DNA of 64,000 nt from positions 40,217 to 104,216 of the forward strand of contig JACQYW010000003.1 in assembly GCA_016208015.1 (NCBI GenBank). The letters run 5' to 3'. The notes under the pieces are model-generated. The model was given only the letters and a program-made list of their open reading frames with translations. It searched no databases and was not told the origin of the DNA. The position numbers and the translations under genes were made by a program. The number at the start of each line of letters is the position of its first letter. Within the stretch, counting starts at the first letter, position 1. Shown in pieces: positions 14,847-24,428 of the stretch. Origin of the DNA: Nitrosomonadales bacterium (lineage in GTDB: Bacteria > Pseudomonadota > Gammaproteobacteria > Burkholderiales > Gallionellaceae).

Positions 14847-17564
14847 TCAGTGTCGGCCGCGGTATCTGAGCCACCTCTTCTCGGCTTCCACGGCAAAGAA
14901 CAGCAGGATGCCGAACAGCAGGATGCGTCCCCAGGTCGCCGCATCGATGGCGGCGGTGCCGAACATGCGCTGCAAGGGCGCGGAGTAGGTGAACAGCAAC
15001 TGCAACGCCACGACCGCGGCGATGGTGAGCAACGCCGGGCGCGAGCCGGTGAAGCTGCGCAGGTTGCCGGAGGAGGCGATCAGGTAGCGGCAATTGATCA
15101 GGTAGAACACCTCGCCCGTCACCAGCGCGTTCACCGCCACGGTGCGCGCGAGCTCGATGCTGGCGCCGCGCGATTCCTCCCACAGGAAGAAACCGAGCGA
15201 GCCGGCTACCATCAGCGCGGACACGAACAGTATGCGCCACAACAAAAATCGGTTGAGCAGGGGTTCGCCGACAGCGCGCGGCGCGCGCTGCATCACGTTG
15301 GCCTCGGCCTTCTCGAAGGCCAGCGCCATCGACAGCGTGATCGCCGTCACCATGTTCACCCACAGGATCTGTACCGGCGTGATCGGCAGGGTCAGTCCGA
15401 GCAGGATGGCCGCGACGATGACCATCGCTTCGCCGCCGTTGGTGGGCAGCACGAACACCAGCGATTTCTTCAGGTTGTCGTAGACGGTGCGGCCTTCCTC
15501 CACCGCGGCATCGATGGAAGCGAAGTTGTCGTCGGCCAGCACCATCTCCGCCGCCTGCCGTGCGGCCTCGGTGCCTTTCTTGCCCATCGCCACGCCGACA
15601 TCGGCGCGCTTGAGTGCGGGTGCGTCGTTGACGCCGTCGCCGGTCATCGCCACCACCGCGCCGTTGGCCTGCAGTGCCTGTACCAGCGCGAGCTTATGTT
15701 CGGGGCTGGCGCGCGCGAAGATATCGGCTTCGTTCACAGCGGCGCGCAATGCCGCCATATCCATGCGCTCTATCTCCGCGCCGGTCAGTGCATGTTCGGG
15801 CGACAGGCCGAAACGCGCGCCGATGGCACGGGCGGTGTCGAGATGGTCGCCGGTGATCATCTTCACCGCGATGCCGGCCCGGCGGCAGCGCGCCACCGCC
15901 AGCAGGGCCTCGTCGCGCGGCGGGTCGCCGATGCAGAACACGCCGAGCAAAGCATAGCCGCCGCGCACATCGGCCAGCGAGAGTTCGCGCTGGCCGTTGC
16001 CGACGGTGCGCATCGCCACGGCGAGCAGGCGCAGGCCGCGCTGCGCCGCAGCCTGCATGGCTTGCTGCCAGTAGCCGTGCCGCAGCGGACGGTCCTCGCC
16101 GTTCGCGCGTTCCGACCGGCACACTTCCAGCACACGTTCCGGTGCACCCTTGAGGAAGATGAAACCGCGCCCTTCGAGGTCGTGGTGCAGCGTCGCCATG
16201 AAACGGTGCTGCGATTCGAACGGGATCAGGTCGGTGCGGCGCAGCGCCCCGCGCTCGAACGCGAGGTCCAGCCCGGCCTTGGCTGCCAGCGTGAGCAGCG
16301 CGCCCTCGGTCGGGTCGCCCTCGATGTGCCAGTCCGCATCGGGCGTAGGATGAGAATGCAGTTCGGCGTCGTTGCACAGCAGGACGGCGCGGCCCAGCTC
16401 GATCAGCTCCGGATGCTGCGCGACGAACACTTCCTGTCCGCCGATGGAAAAGCCGCCATGCGGTGAATAGCCTTCGCCGCTGACATCGAATGTGTCATCG
16501 GCAGTGAGGATGCGCTGCACCGTCATCTCGTTGCGCGTGAGCGTGCCGGTCTTGTCCGAGCAGATCACGGTCACCGAGCCCAGCGTCTCCACCGCAGGCA
16601 GGCGGCGGATGATGGCGTTGCGCCGTGCCATGCGTTGCACACCGATGGCGAGCGTGATGGTCATGATGGCGGGCAAGCCCTCGGGAATCGCCGCCACCGC
16701 GATGCCGACGGCGGCGAGGAACATGTCCGCCCAGCCGTAGCCGCGCATCCAGATACCGAAGATGAACGTGAGGGCGGACAGCAGCAGGATGGCGATGGTC
16801 AGTTGTTTGCCGAAACCGGCCATCTGCCGCAGCAGCGGCGTCTCCAGACTGTCCACCTTGGCGATGAGTGTGCTGATGCGGCCGATCTCGGTCGCCGCGC
16901 CGGAGGCGACCACCACGCCGCGCGCCTGCCCGTAAACCACCAGCGTGCCGGAGTAGGCCATGCAGCGGCGGTCGCCGACCACCGCTTCGGCTTCCACGGG
17001 AGTGGTGCTCTTTTCGACGGGTTCCGATTCGCCGGTCAGCGCGGCCTCTTCGACGCGCAACTGGCGCACTTCGAACAGGCGCAGATCGGCCGGGACTTTG
17101 TCGCCCGAGGCGAGCAACACGACGTCGCCGACGGCCACCTGTTCGGCCGGGATGTCACCGCGCCGCCCGTCGCGCAAGACCGTCGCGACCGGCGAGAGCA
17201 TGTTGCGTATGGCATCCAGTGCGCGCTCCGCCTTGCCTTCCTGGATCACGCCGATGATGGCGTTGATGACGACCACACCGACGATCACGCTGCAATCCAC
17301 CCAATGGTCGAGCAGCGCGGTGATGACGGCCGCACCGAGCAGCACGTAGATGAGGATGTTGTCGAACTGGTGCGCGAAGCGCACCAACAGCGAGTCCCTG
17401 GGGGCGGCGGGCAGCGCGTTGGGGCCGTACCGTTCCAACCGGTGTTGCGCTTCGCCGCTGTCGAGACCTTCCGCCCTGGAGTCGAGTGCGGACAAGGTCT
17501 CTTGGGCAGACAGGCAGTGCCAGCGTACCGCCGTATCTGCCGATGATGTGGTTGCTGGTTTCAT
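14847..17564 (-). CDS. Cation-transporting P-type ATPase (type II, Ca2+/PMR1-like)
   Basis: A pump of about 905 residues with an N-terminal cation-ATPase domain, the phosphorylation site SDKTGTLTRNEMTV, the hinge TGDGVNDAPALKRADVGVAMG, and about ten membrane helices. In M4 the ion site PEGLP is intact and in M5 NGGE keeps Asn and Glu. In M6, where calcium pumps have N-x-x-T-D, the sequence is NMVTA, so the aspartate is replaced by Ala; the transported ion is therefore uncertain. ATG 17564 was chosen over GTG 17597. The gene stands between ycgR and the PfkB kinase on the same strand. Confidence 0.9.
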   Translation of the reverse strand: MKPATTSSADTAVRWHCLSAQETLSALDSRAEGLDSGEAQHRLERYGPNALPAAPRDSLLVRFAHQFDNILIYVLLGAAVITALLDHWVDCSVIVGVVVINAIIGVIQEGKAERALDAIRNMLSPVATVLRDGRRGDIPAEQVAVGDVVLLASGDKVPADLRLFEVRQLRVEEAALTGESEPVEKSTTPVEAEAVVGDRRCMAYSGTLVVYGQARGVVVASGAATEIGRISTLIAKVDSLETPLLRQMAGFGKQLTIAILLLSALTFIFGIWMRGYGWADMFLAAVGIAVAAIPEGLPAIMTITLAIGVQRMARRNAIIRRLPAVETLGSVTVICSDKTGTLTRNEMTVQRILTADDTFDVSGEGYSPHGGFSIGGQEVFVAQHPELIELGRAVLLCNDAELHSHPTPDADWHIEGDPTEGALLTLAAKAGLDLAFERGALRRTDLIPFESQHRFMATLHHDLEGRGFIFLKGAPERVLEVCRSERANGEDRPLRHGYWQQAMQAAAQRGLRLLAVAMRTVGNGQRELSLADVRGGYALLGVFCIGDPPRDEALLAVARCRRAGIAVKMITGDHLDTARAIGARFGLSPEHALTGAEIERMDMAALRAAVNEADIFARASPEHKLALVQALQANGAVVAMTGDGVNDAPALKRADVGVAMGKKGTEAARQAAEMVLADDNFASIDAAVEEGRTVYDNLKKSLVFVLPTNGGEAMVIVAAILLGLTLPITPVQILWVNMVTAITLSMALAFEKAEANVMQRAPRAVGEPLLNRFLLWRILFVSALMVAGSLGFFLWEESRGASIELARTVAVNALVTGEVFYLINCRYLIASSGNLRSFTGSRPALLTIAAVVALQLLFTYSAPLQRMFGTAAIDAATWGRILLFGILLFFAVEAEKRWLRYRGRH

Positions 17565-17620
17565 TTCCGCGCTCCGCTGTGCACAGGAATGGTACACCGG
17601 AACCGGTGCACACCGGATGC

Positions 17621-18331
17621 TCAGGACGTTTTGGTGGGCGTGTCCATATCCTGGATGAAGAGGCCGGTCAGCTTTGCGATCTCGTTCGGTCTCTGAGCGA
17701 AACGGAAGCCCGCGCGGTGGGCAAGTGTGCCGTCGGCCTGCCGGAAGGAAGTGATGTGGCGCAACTCCATATCGGCCACGACGGCATCACCGCCCGGCAC
17801 CATGATGCGGCAGCCGTGCAGCATCGCACCGTCTTCGAGATTGATGTCCGGATCGTAGATCAGGCAACCCAGGCCGTCGTGGCTGATATCGGTGATGTGC
17901 GACTCGAACGGGATGAAGCCCCCCTCGTCGGCGATACAACGCAGCGAAAGGTCGGCCGGAACCGGAATGCGCGGATGCTCGCGGCGATTGTGTAGCAGAA
18001 GCGATTTTGGGAAGGTGAACTGGATGGCGGGCGCGCCGGCGATCTGCGTCTCTTCCGGCTCGGCTCCGGTGAAGGTGAAGTTCAAACCCTGATGGTCGGT
18101 GGCGGTGAATTCGACCACGGGCGAGTCCAGCACCATGGTGTTGATCGTCTTGTGTGGCGAATAGGAGACGGCGAAGCGGTCGGCGGCGGGATCGGCCGCG
18201 AGCATGTGCGATTCGAAAGGATGGCCGTTCCGGATCTCCGCCGTGACTTTGCATCTCTCCTGCGCCAACACCTGCATGAGTCGAACGATCTCGATGCGGG
18301 AACGGAAATACAGATTCTCGGGGCGAGCCAT
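17621..18331 (-). CDS. ycgR: Flagellar brake protein YcgR (PilZ domain)
   Basis: A 236-residue protein with an N-terminal YcgR domain (about residues 8-110) and a C-terminal PilZ domain. The c-di-GMP-binding motifs are visible as RREHPR near residue 117 and DISHDGLG near 147. YcgR slows the flagellar motor when c-di-GMP is high. It lies 23 bases downstream of tpx and may be read with the gcv/tpx transcript. No flagellar genes are in the window, so motility is inferred only from this gene. Confidence 0.88.
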   Translation of the reverse strand: MARPENLYFRSRIEIVRLMQVLAQERCKVTAEIRNGHPFESHMLAADPAADRFAVSYSPHKTINTMVLDSPVVEFTATDHQGLNFTFTGAEPEETQIAGAPAIQFTFPKSLLLHNRREHPRIPVPADLSLRCIADEGGFIPFESHITDISHDGLGCLIYDPDINLEDGAMLHGCRIMVPGGDAVVADMELRHITSFRQADGTLAHRAGFRFAQRPNEIAKLTGLFIQDMDTPTKTS

Positions 18332-18354
18332 CTTTTAACAACCCGTGCAGCAGA

Positions 18355-18876
18355 TCAGCGCAATACCGCCAGCGCCGCGTCGTAGTCGGGTTCGTGCTTG
18401 ATGTCGTCCACCAGCTCGGCATGAAGAATCTGATTCTTGTCGTCCAGTACCAGCACGGCACGGGCGGTCACGCCGGCCAGGGTGGTATCGGCGATCTTTA
18501 CGCCGTAGTTGCGCATGAAATCGCGGCCGCGCATCAGCGACAGCGTGACGACGTTCTCCAGACCTTCCGCCACGCAGAAGCGGCTCATCGCGAACGGCAG
18601 GTCGGCGGAGATCACCAGCACCACGGTGTTGTTCAACTGGCTCGCAGCCTCGTTGAACTTGCGCGTGGAAGTGGCGCACACGGCGGTATCCAGGCTCGGC
18701 ACGATGTTGAGCACCTTGCGTTTCCCCGCGAAGCTTTGCAGCGAAACGTCATTCAGGTCCTTGCCCACCAGTGTGAAATCCGGTGCGACCTGCCCAACGG
18801 AAGGGAAGGTGCCGAACAGGGTGACGGGCGCACCGGCCAGTGTGGTTGCGGGTTTCTTTACGGTGTCCTTGGCCAT
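18355..18876 (-). CDS. tpx: Thiol peroxidase Tpx
   Basis: A 173-residue atypical 2-Cys peroxiredoxin. [15 protein letters not shown] holds the peroxidatic Cys and [13 protein letters not shown] the resolving Cys, as in E. coli Tpx. It reduces hydroperoxides using thioredoxin. ATG 18876 was chosen because it follows AAGGAG; codons upstream overlap the gcvP end and are not family-like. It starts 14 bases after gcvP, so it may share the glycine-controlled transcript. Confidence 0.94.
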   Translation of the reverse strand: MAKDTVKKPATTLAGAPVTLFGTFPSVGQVAPDFTLVGKDLNDVSLQSFAGKRKVLNIVPSLDTAVCATSTRKFNEAASQLNNTVVLVISADLPFAMSRFCVAEGLENVVTLSLMRGRDFMRNYGVKIADTTLAGVTARAVLVLDDKNQILHAELVDDIKHEPDYDAALAVLR

Positions 18877-18890
18877 GTTCGCTCCTTGAT

Positions 18891-21743
18891 TTATGTGTAT
18901 GACGAAACCGGTGGACAAGCACAAACCAGATTCTTGTCGCCGTACACATTATCCACGCGCGCCACGGCAGGCCAAAACTTATTCTCGCGCACCCAGGAAA
19001 GCGGGAAAGCAGCCTGCTCGCGCGAGTAGGGACGCTGCCACTCGTTGGCACAGACCGACTTTGCAGTATGTGGCGCATGTTTGAGGATGTTGTCCTTTTT
19101 GTCCACCTTGCCGGAAATCACATCCCCGATCTCCTTGCGGATGGCGATCATCGCGTCGCAGAAACGGTCCAGCTCGGCTTTCGATTCGCTTTCGGTCGGT
19201 TCCACCATCAGCGTATCCACCACCGGGAAGGAAGTCGTCGGCGCATGGAAGCCGAAGTCCATCAGGCGCTTGGCGATGTCGGTCACTTCCACGCCGTCCT
19301 TCTTCCACTCACGGCAGTCGAGGATCATCTCGTGCGCGCAGCGGCCGTTGCTGCCGCTGTACAGCGTGGCGTAGCTGTCCTTCAGCGATTCCTTGATGTA
19401 GTTGGCGTTGAGGATCGCCATCTTCGTCGCCTCGGTGAGGCCCCTGCCGCCCATCATCTTGATGTAGCCGTAGGAGATCATCAGGATCAGCGCGCTGCCG
19501 TAAGGTGCCGCCGACACCGCGTGGATGCCCTGTGCGCCGCCGACCTTGACCACCGGATGCGATGGCAGGAAAGGCGCGAGATGCGCCGCCACGCCGATGG
19601 GTCCGACGCCCGGGCCGCCGCCGCCGTGCGGGATGGCGAAGGTCTTGTGCAGATTGAGGTGACACACGTCCGCGCCGATGTTGCCGGGGCTGGTGAGGCC
19701 GACCTGTGCGTTCATGTTGGCGCCGTCCATGTACACCTGGCCGCCGTTGGCGTGGATGATCGCGGTGATGTCCTTGATGGATTCCTCGTACACGCCGTGC
19801 GTACTGGGGTAGGTCACCATCAGGCACGACAGGTCGGCCTTGTGCTCTTCCGCTTTCGCGTGCAGGTCGTCCACGTCGATGTTGCCCTTGCTGTCGCACT
19901 TCACCACCACGATGTGCATGCCGCACATCGCCGCGCTGGCGGGGTTGGTGCCGTGTGCGGAGGAGGGGATGAGCACCACGTTGCGCTGCGCTTCGCCGCG
20001 CGAACGGTGATAAGCCTGAATGACGAGCAGACCGGCGTATTCGCCGGAGGCACCGCTGTTGGGCTGGAAACTCATCTGCGCGAAGCCGGTGATCTCGGAC
20101 AAGTCTGCATCCAGTCCGGCGATCAGTTCCTGATAACCCGCAGCCTGTTCCAGCGGCACGAAGGGATGCAGGTTGGCGAATTCGGGCCAAGTCAGGCCCA
20201 GCATCTCGGACGCCGCGTTGAGTTTCATGGTGCAGGAACCCAGCGAGATCATCGAGTGCGTGAGCGACAGATCCTTGTTCTCCAGACGCTTGATATAACG
20301 CATCATCTCGGTTTCGGAGTGATAGCGGTTGAACACCGGATGGCTCAGGATGGCCGACTGGCGCGACTTGACGAGCAGCGGCTGGGTGGCGAGCTGCGCC
20401 GAGGTGAGAACCGGCGCTGTCTTGCCCGCCTTCTGCGCGAACACGGCGAGGATGGCGTTGAGGTCGTCGAGCGAGGTGGTCTGGTCGAGCGAGATGCCCA
20501 CCCCGTCGGCGGCGTAGCGGAAATTGATCTGCGCCGCTTCGGCCAGCGCATGCACCTTCACGTTGTCGGTGTGCATGAGCTTGATCGTGTCGAAGAACAC
20601 TCCTTCGGCCACCTTGTAACCGAGCTTCTTCAGTTCGCCCGCCAGCAAGGCGGTGGAACGGTGCACCTGTGCGGCGATGCTGCGCAGGCCTTCCGCGCCG
20701 TGATACACCGCGTACATGCTGGCCATGATCGCGAGTAATGCCTGCGCGGTACAGATATTGGAAGTCGCCTTCTCGCGGCGGATATGTTGTTCGCGCGTTT
20801 GCAGTGCCATGCGCAAGGCGGGGTTGCCGTCGGCATCCACCGACACGCCGATGATGCGGCCCGGCATGGAGCGCTTGTGCGCATCGCGGCAGGCGAAGTA
20901 GGCGGCGTGCGGTCCGCCGTAGCCCATCGGTACGCCGAAGCGCTGCGTGGAACCCAGCACCACGTCCGCACCCCATTCGCCCGGCGGAGTGAGCAGCACC
21001 AGACTCAGGATGTCGGCGGCGACCGCGATGGTCATGCCGTTGGCTTTTGCGCGTGCGACGAAATCGGCGTAGTCATGCACGGTACCGTCGGCAGTCGGGT
21101 ATTGCAGCAGCGCGCCATACAGCTTGTCGTTTAGCGTGAGCGTCCTGAAATCGCCGATCACCAGCTCGATGCCCAGCGGTTTGGCGCGTGTCTTCAGCAG
21201 CTCGATGGTCTGCGGGAAACACTCGTTGGAGACGAAGAAACTGTTCTTGCCGGCGGCCGCATCGTCGCGCGAACGCAAACCGTGCAGCATGGTCATCGCT
21301 TCGGCGGCAGCAGTAGCTTCGTCCAGCAGGGAGGCATTGGCGATCTCCATGCCAGTCAGGTCCATGATCATGGTCTGGAAATTCAACAGCGCTTCCAGGC
21401 GGCCCTGCGCGATCTCGGCCTGGTAAGGCGTGTAAGCGGTGTACCAGCCCGGGTTCTCCAGCACGTTGCGCAGGATCACCGGCGGTACGACCGTGTCGTA
21501 ATAACCCAGACCGATGTAACTCTTGAACAACTTGTTCTTCGCCGCAATGTCGCGCAGGTGGTTCAGGAACGCGTGCTCGCTCATGCCCGCAGGCAGGTTC
21601 AACGGCTTCTTCAAGCGGATGGTGGCGGGCACGGTCTGGTCGATCAGCGCGTCGAGCGACGGGGCATTGATCTTTTTCAGCATGGCCTGCACGTCTTGCG
21701 CGCTGGGGCCGTTGTGGCGATTGACGAATTGTTCTGAGTTCAT
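18891..21743 (-). CDS. gcvP: Glycine dehydrogenase (decarboxylating), P protein
   Basis: A 950-residue PLP enzyme of the single-chain GcvP type. The N-terminal half ([39 protein letters not shown]) and the C-terminal catalytic half ([32 protein letters not shown] with the PLP-binding Lys) are both complete. It decarboxylates glycine and passes aminomethyl to lipoylated GcvH. ATG 21743 matches the family N-terminus. It is the third gene of gcvTHP, separated from gcvH by a 112-base gap filled by an inverted repeat. Confidence 0.97.
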   Translation of the reverse strand: MNSEQFVNRHNGPSAQDVQAMLKKINAPSLDALIDQTVPATIRLKKPLNLPAGMSEHAFLNHLRDIAAKNKLFKSYIGLGYYDTVVPPVILRNVLENPGWYTAYTPYQAEIAQGRLEALLNFQTMIMDLTGMEIANASLLDEATAAAEAMTMLHGLRSRDDAAAGKNSFFVSNECFPQTIELLKTRAKPLGIELVIGDFRTLTLNDKLYGALLQYPTADGTVHDYADFVARAKANGMTIAVAADILSLVLLTPPGEWGADVVLGSTQRFGVPMGYGGPHAAYFACRDAHKRSMPGRIIGVSVDADGNPALRMALQTREQHIRREKATSNICTAQALLAIMASMYAVYHGAEGLRSIAAQVHRSTALLAGELKKLGYKVAEGVFFDTIKLMHTDNVKVHALAEAAQINFRYAADGVGISLDQTTSLDDLNAILAVFAQKAGKTAPVLTSAQLATQPLLVKSRQSAILSHPVFNRYHSETEMMRYIKRLENKDLSLTHSMISLGSCTMKLNAASEMLGLTWPEFANLHPFVPLEQAAGYQELIAGLDADLSEITGFAQMSFQPNSGASGEYAGLLVIQAYHRSRGEAQRNVVLIPSSAHGTNPASAAMCGMHIVVVKCDSKGNIDVDDLHAKAEEHKADLSCLMVTYPSTHGVYEESIKDITAIIHANGGQVYMDGANMNAQVGLTSPGNIGADVCHLNLHKTFAIPHGGGGPGVGPIGVAAHLAPFLPSHPVVKVGGAQGIHAVSAAPYGSALILMISYGYIKMMGGRGLTEATKMAILNANYIKESLKDSYATLYSGSNGRCAHEMILDCREWKKDGVEVTDIAKRLMDFGFHAPTTSFPVVDTLMVEPTESESKAELDRFCDAMIAIRKEIGDVISGKVDKKDNILKHAPHTAKSVCANEWQRPYSREQAAFPLSWVRENKFWPAVARVDNVYGDKNLVCACPPVSSYT

Positions 21744-21758
21744 AGGCTTGGGAAAATT

Positions 21759-21850
21759 TGTAGGTTGGGTTAGCGCAGCGTAACCCAACAATTTGTTAAC
21801 GCGGAAAAAGGGCGTTGGGTTACGCGATGAAGCCGCTAACCCAACCTACA
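21759..21850. repeat. Dispersed inverted repeat (TAGGTTGGGTTA type) between gcvH and gcvP
   Basis: TGTAGGTTGGGTTAGCG begins the element and its complement CGCTAACCCAACCTACA ends it, with an inner TAACCCAACA/GTTGGGTTA pair; the whole 92 bases could fold into a large cruciform or RNA hairpin. Such TTGGGTTACG/TAACCCAACC repeats are widespread in beta- and gammaproteobacteria. It occupies nearly all of the gcvH-gcvP gap. Confidence 0.85.
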
Positions 21851-21855
21851 TATTT

Positions 21856-22245
21856 CTAATGCGCTTCGCTGTCGACAACTGCCTGATAAGCTGCAGCATC
21901 CAGCAGTGCAGCAACATCCGCCGCATTGTCCGGCTTCATCTTGTAGATCCATGCGCCATACGGGTCGCTGTTGATCTTCTCGGGTGCGCCATCCAGATCG
22001 CTGTTGGCGGCCAGGACTTCACCGGAGACGGGCGCGTACACGTCGGCGGCGGCCTTCACCGATTCCACCACGGCGCATTCTTCCTTGGCCTTCAGCTTGC
22101 GGCCAGCGGTCGGCGCTTCGACGAACACCATGTCGCCCAGCAGTTCCTGCGCGTGCTGCGTGATGCCCACGGTGATGCTGCCGTCGGCTTCGGTTTTGAC
22201 CCACTCGTGGGAGGCGGTGTATTTCAGGTTGGATGGGTTGCTCAT
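21856..22245 (-). CDS. gcvH: Glycine cleavage system H protein
   Basis: A 129-residue lipoyl carrier. [12 protein letters not shown] contains the lipoylated Lys64, and the frame covers the whole hybrid-motif fold. It carries the aminomethyl group between GcvP and GcvT. ATG 22245 was chosen over ATG 22251 because AAGGA lies 8 bases upstream of it, while it almost abuts the other. It lies 23 bases after gcvT. Confidence 0.97.
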   Translation of the reverse strand: MSNPSNLKYTASHEWVKTEADGSITVGITQHAQELLGDMVFVEAPTAGRKLKAKEECAVVESVKAAADVYAPVSGEVLAANSDLDGAPEKINSDPYGAWIYKMKPDNAADVAALLDAAAYQAVVDSEAH

Positions 22246-22268
22246 GGTCATGTCCTTTTGAATAATTA

Positions 22269-23351
22269 TTAAATGAGGCCTTTGCCGTTGCGGGCGAATG
22301 GGTACTTCACTACTTTTGCGTTCAACAATTTGTCGCGGATTTCGACTTGCACGGTGTCGCCAAGCTGCACTTCGTTCGGGATACGCGCCAGCGCGATGGA
22401 CTTTTCCAGCGTGGGTGAGAAGGTGCCGCTGGTGATCTCGCCGTCGCCGTGAGCGGTCTTCACTTTCTGGTGGCCGCGCAACACGCCGCGATCCAGCAAT
22501 ACCAGTCCGGCCAGTTTCCTGGTGGGCGGGTTGGCCAGCAAGGCAGCCTTGCCGATGAAGTCGCGCTCGCTCTTCAGGTCCACCGTCCAGCCGAGGCCGG
22601 ATTCCAGCGGGCCGACTGTCTCGTCCATGTCCTGTCCGTACAGGTTCATGCCCGCTTCCAGACGCAGTGTGTCGCGCGCGCCGAGGCCGATGGGCTTGAC
22701 GCCGACCTTGCTCAGTGCATACCAGAACGCTTCCACTTTCTCTTTCGGCAACATCACCTCGAAACCGTCTTCGCCGGTGTAGCCGGTGCGTGCCACGAAA
22801 TACTCGCCGCAATCGGCGGCCTGGAAATTCACCAGTCCTTCGGTCGCTGTTTTGGTCTGCGGCAGCACTTCCCATACTTTTGTGCGTGCGTGCGGGCCCT
22901 GTACGGCGACCATCGCCAGATCGTCGCGCGAGGTGATGACGAGCTGCGGCGCCACCTTGGCAGCCTGTTCCTTCATCCAGGCGATGTCTTTATCGGCCGT
23001 GCCCGCGTTCACCACGATGCGGAACCACTGCTCGGTCATGAAATAGATGATGAGGTCGTCGATCACGCCGCCATCGGGGCGCAACATGGCCGAGTACAGC
23101 GCGCGGCCAGAGGCGGCCAGCTTGTCGGCATTGTTCGCCAGCAGATAGCGCAGGAAGGCGCGCACGCCGTCGCCTTTGGCATCCACCACGCGCATGTGGC
23201 ACACGTCGAACATGCCGACATCGTTGCGCACCTGATGGTGTTCGTCGATCTGCGAACCGTAGTTCACCGGCATGTCCCAGCCGCCGAAATCCACCATCTT
23301 GGCGCCCATGGCGCGGTGGGCTGCATTCAAAGGAGTCGTCTTGAGAGTCAT
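22269..23351 (-). CDS. gcvT: Aminomethyltransferase, T protein
   Basis: A 360-residue folate-binding enzyme opening with [20 protein letters not shown] and showing the family motifs [13 protein letters not shown] and [10 protein letters not shown]. It moves the one-carbon unit from GcvH to tetrahydrofolate and releases ammonia. The start is ATG 23351; codons upstream belong to the riboswitch-terminator leader. It is the first gene of the gcvT-gcvH-gcvP(-tpx) operon and sits directly behind the glycine riboswitch. Confidence 0.97.
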   Translation of the reverse strand: MTLKTTPLNAAHRAMGAKMVDFGGWDMPVNYGSQIDEHHQVRNDVGMFDVCHMRVVDAKGDGVRAFLRYLLANNADKLAASGRALYSAMLRPDGGVIDDLIIYFMTEQWFRIVVNAGTADKDIAWMKEQAAKVAPQLVITSRDDLAMVAVQGPHARTKVWEVLPQTKTATEGLVNFQAADCGEYFVARTGYTGEDGFEVMLPKEKVEAFWYALSKVGVKPIGLGARDTLRLEAGMNLYGQDMDETVGPLESGLGWTVDLKSERDFIGKAALLANPPTRKLAGLVLLDRGVLRGHQKVKTAHGDGEITSGTFSPTLEKSIALARIPNEVQLGDTVQVEIRDKLLNAKVVKYPFARNGKGLI

Positions 23352-23361
23352 ATTGGCCTTA

Positions 23362-23400
23362 GTAAAATAAAAAAGGCGCAGCACGAATCCGTGCTGCGCC
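23362..23400 (-). terminator. Intrinsic terminator of the glycine riboswitch
   Basis: An 11-bp stem pairs 23375-23385 with 23390-23400 around AATC; on the minus strand it is followed by TTTTTTATTTTA. It lies between the aptamers and gcvT, so glycine binding probably prevents its formation and lets transcription continue. Confidence 0.88.
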
Positions 23401-23618
23401 CCATCTGTCCTTGGTACCTGAGAGATTACGTCCAACCTGTCTCGTCATTCCCGCTTTTGCGGGAATGACAACTGGTTTTTCGTGTGCCCCTTCGGTGGCT
23501 GACTTAACAGCGCTCTCCAGATTTGCCTGTTCCGGTTGGTTCTTGAGCCTGAGCGGTTACGGGTGTTGCGCCTTCGGCGGTGCCATTTGGCACGCTCTCC
23601 CAGTCGGTTTGAACGGCG
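23401..23618 (-). promoter_or_regulatory. Tandem glycine riboswitch upstream of gcvTHP
   Basis: Read on the minus strand, aptamer 1 shows CTGGGAGAG, CCGAAGGCGCAA and GCTCAGGCTCA; aptamer 2 shows CTGGAGAG, CACCGAAGGGGCA and CTCTCAGGTACC, then GGACAGA. These are the core motifs of the glycine riboswitch in its usual two-aptamer form. It is followed at once by a terminator, so it is likely a transcriptional ON switch for glycine cleavage. A REP palindrome (23443-23471) is lodged in the variable stem of aptamer 2. Confidence 0.95.
23443..23471. repeat. REP/dRS3-like palindrome inside glycine aptamer 2
   Basis: GTCATTCCCGC and GCGGGAATGAC pair around a TTTT loop. The sequence matches the common ATTCCC...GGGAAT repeat class (dRS3-like) and is closely related to the REP palindromes at 3.9, 52.1 and 53.1 kb. 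It lies between conserved aptamer motifs, in the position of the variable P3-type stem. Confidence 0.85.
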
Positions 23619-23639
23619 GGTGGATTATACCGGAACTTG

Positions 23640-24428
23640 CTATTTGGGATAGAACAGGAACAGTCGATACCCCGACGGCTTGAGGTCGGTGGTATCCAGG
23701 CGCAGGCGGATATCGAGGTCGCGGTTGGCGGAGGCGCCCTGTTTCTCGTCAGTGCCCGTTTTCAGGTAATCCCCCGGGTGGAAGACGCGGCGCGCAATGG
23801 CCTGGTCTTGCATGTCGGTGAGGGTGAGTTCCAGACTGGGGTAGGTTTGCGCGAACAGCGCGCGGTTATGGATCAGCGCGTGCAGGATGACGATATTGTT
23901 CTGCGCCGGGTCGGATTCGAGTTCGGAAGATTCAAGCACCATCAGGTCGATCTTCTGCGGCAGCGTGACGGTACAGGCGAGCAGTTCGCAATACTGCGTC
24001 AGCAGGGGTTTCAGTCCCGGCAGGCGCGCACCCAGTTCGACGCGGAAATGATAAGCGGCCTGCCCCAGCAGCATCAGCGCCAGGGATGCAGCGATCAATA
24101 CGCCTGTCCAGCTGATCTTGCGGGCGGATGCTTCCGGCACTTCGTCGGTGAGTTCCTCGATGAACTGGACCTGTTGCGCCAGGGTGCGCGGTTCTTCTTC
24201 CAGCTCGGGCACGTCGGGGATCGGGGTGAGATCGTAGCCGCCCGGCTGCGGGATCGGGTCGATAGGCAGGCTGAGCTGCGGGCTGGGTTCGTCGTCATGC
24301 AGATATTTGCGCGCATCGAAGATGTCGTGGCAATGGCCGCAACGCACCAGACCGTCATGCGCGTCGAGTTGCGCATCGGTCACTTTGAAGCGGGTACCGC
24401 ATTCGGGGCAGCGTGTGATATCGGTCAT
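23640..24428 (-). CDS. Zinc-ribbon (MJ0042) and DUF3426 membrane protein
   Basis: A 262-residue protein. Residues 1-40 carry CPECGTRF and CGHCHDIFDARKY, the MJ0042-type zinc ribbon. A single membrane helix near residue 115 (GVLIAASLALMLLGQAAY) is followed by a periplasmic DUF3426 domain. The role is unknown; it is commonly found beside prmA in betaproteobacteria, as here. The start ATG 24428 overlaps the prmA stop (ATGA), so the two are coupled. Confidence 0.85.
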   Translation of the reverse strand: MTDITRCPECGTRFKVTDAQLDAHDGLVRCGHCHDIFDARKYLHDDEPSPQLSLPIDPIPQPGGYDLTPIPDVPELEEEPRTLAQQVQFIEELTDEVPEASARKISWTGVLIAASLALMLLGQAAYHFRVELGARLPGLKPLLTQYCELLACTVTLPQKIDLMVLESSELESDPAQNNIVILHALIHNRALFAQTYPSLELTLTDMQDQAIARRVFHPGDYLKTGTDEKQGASANRDLDIRLRLDTTDLKPSGYRLFLFYPK

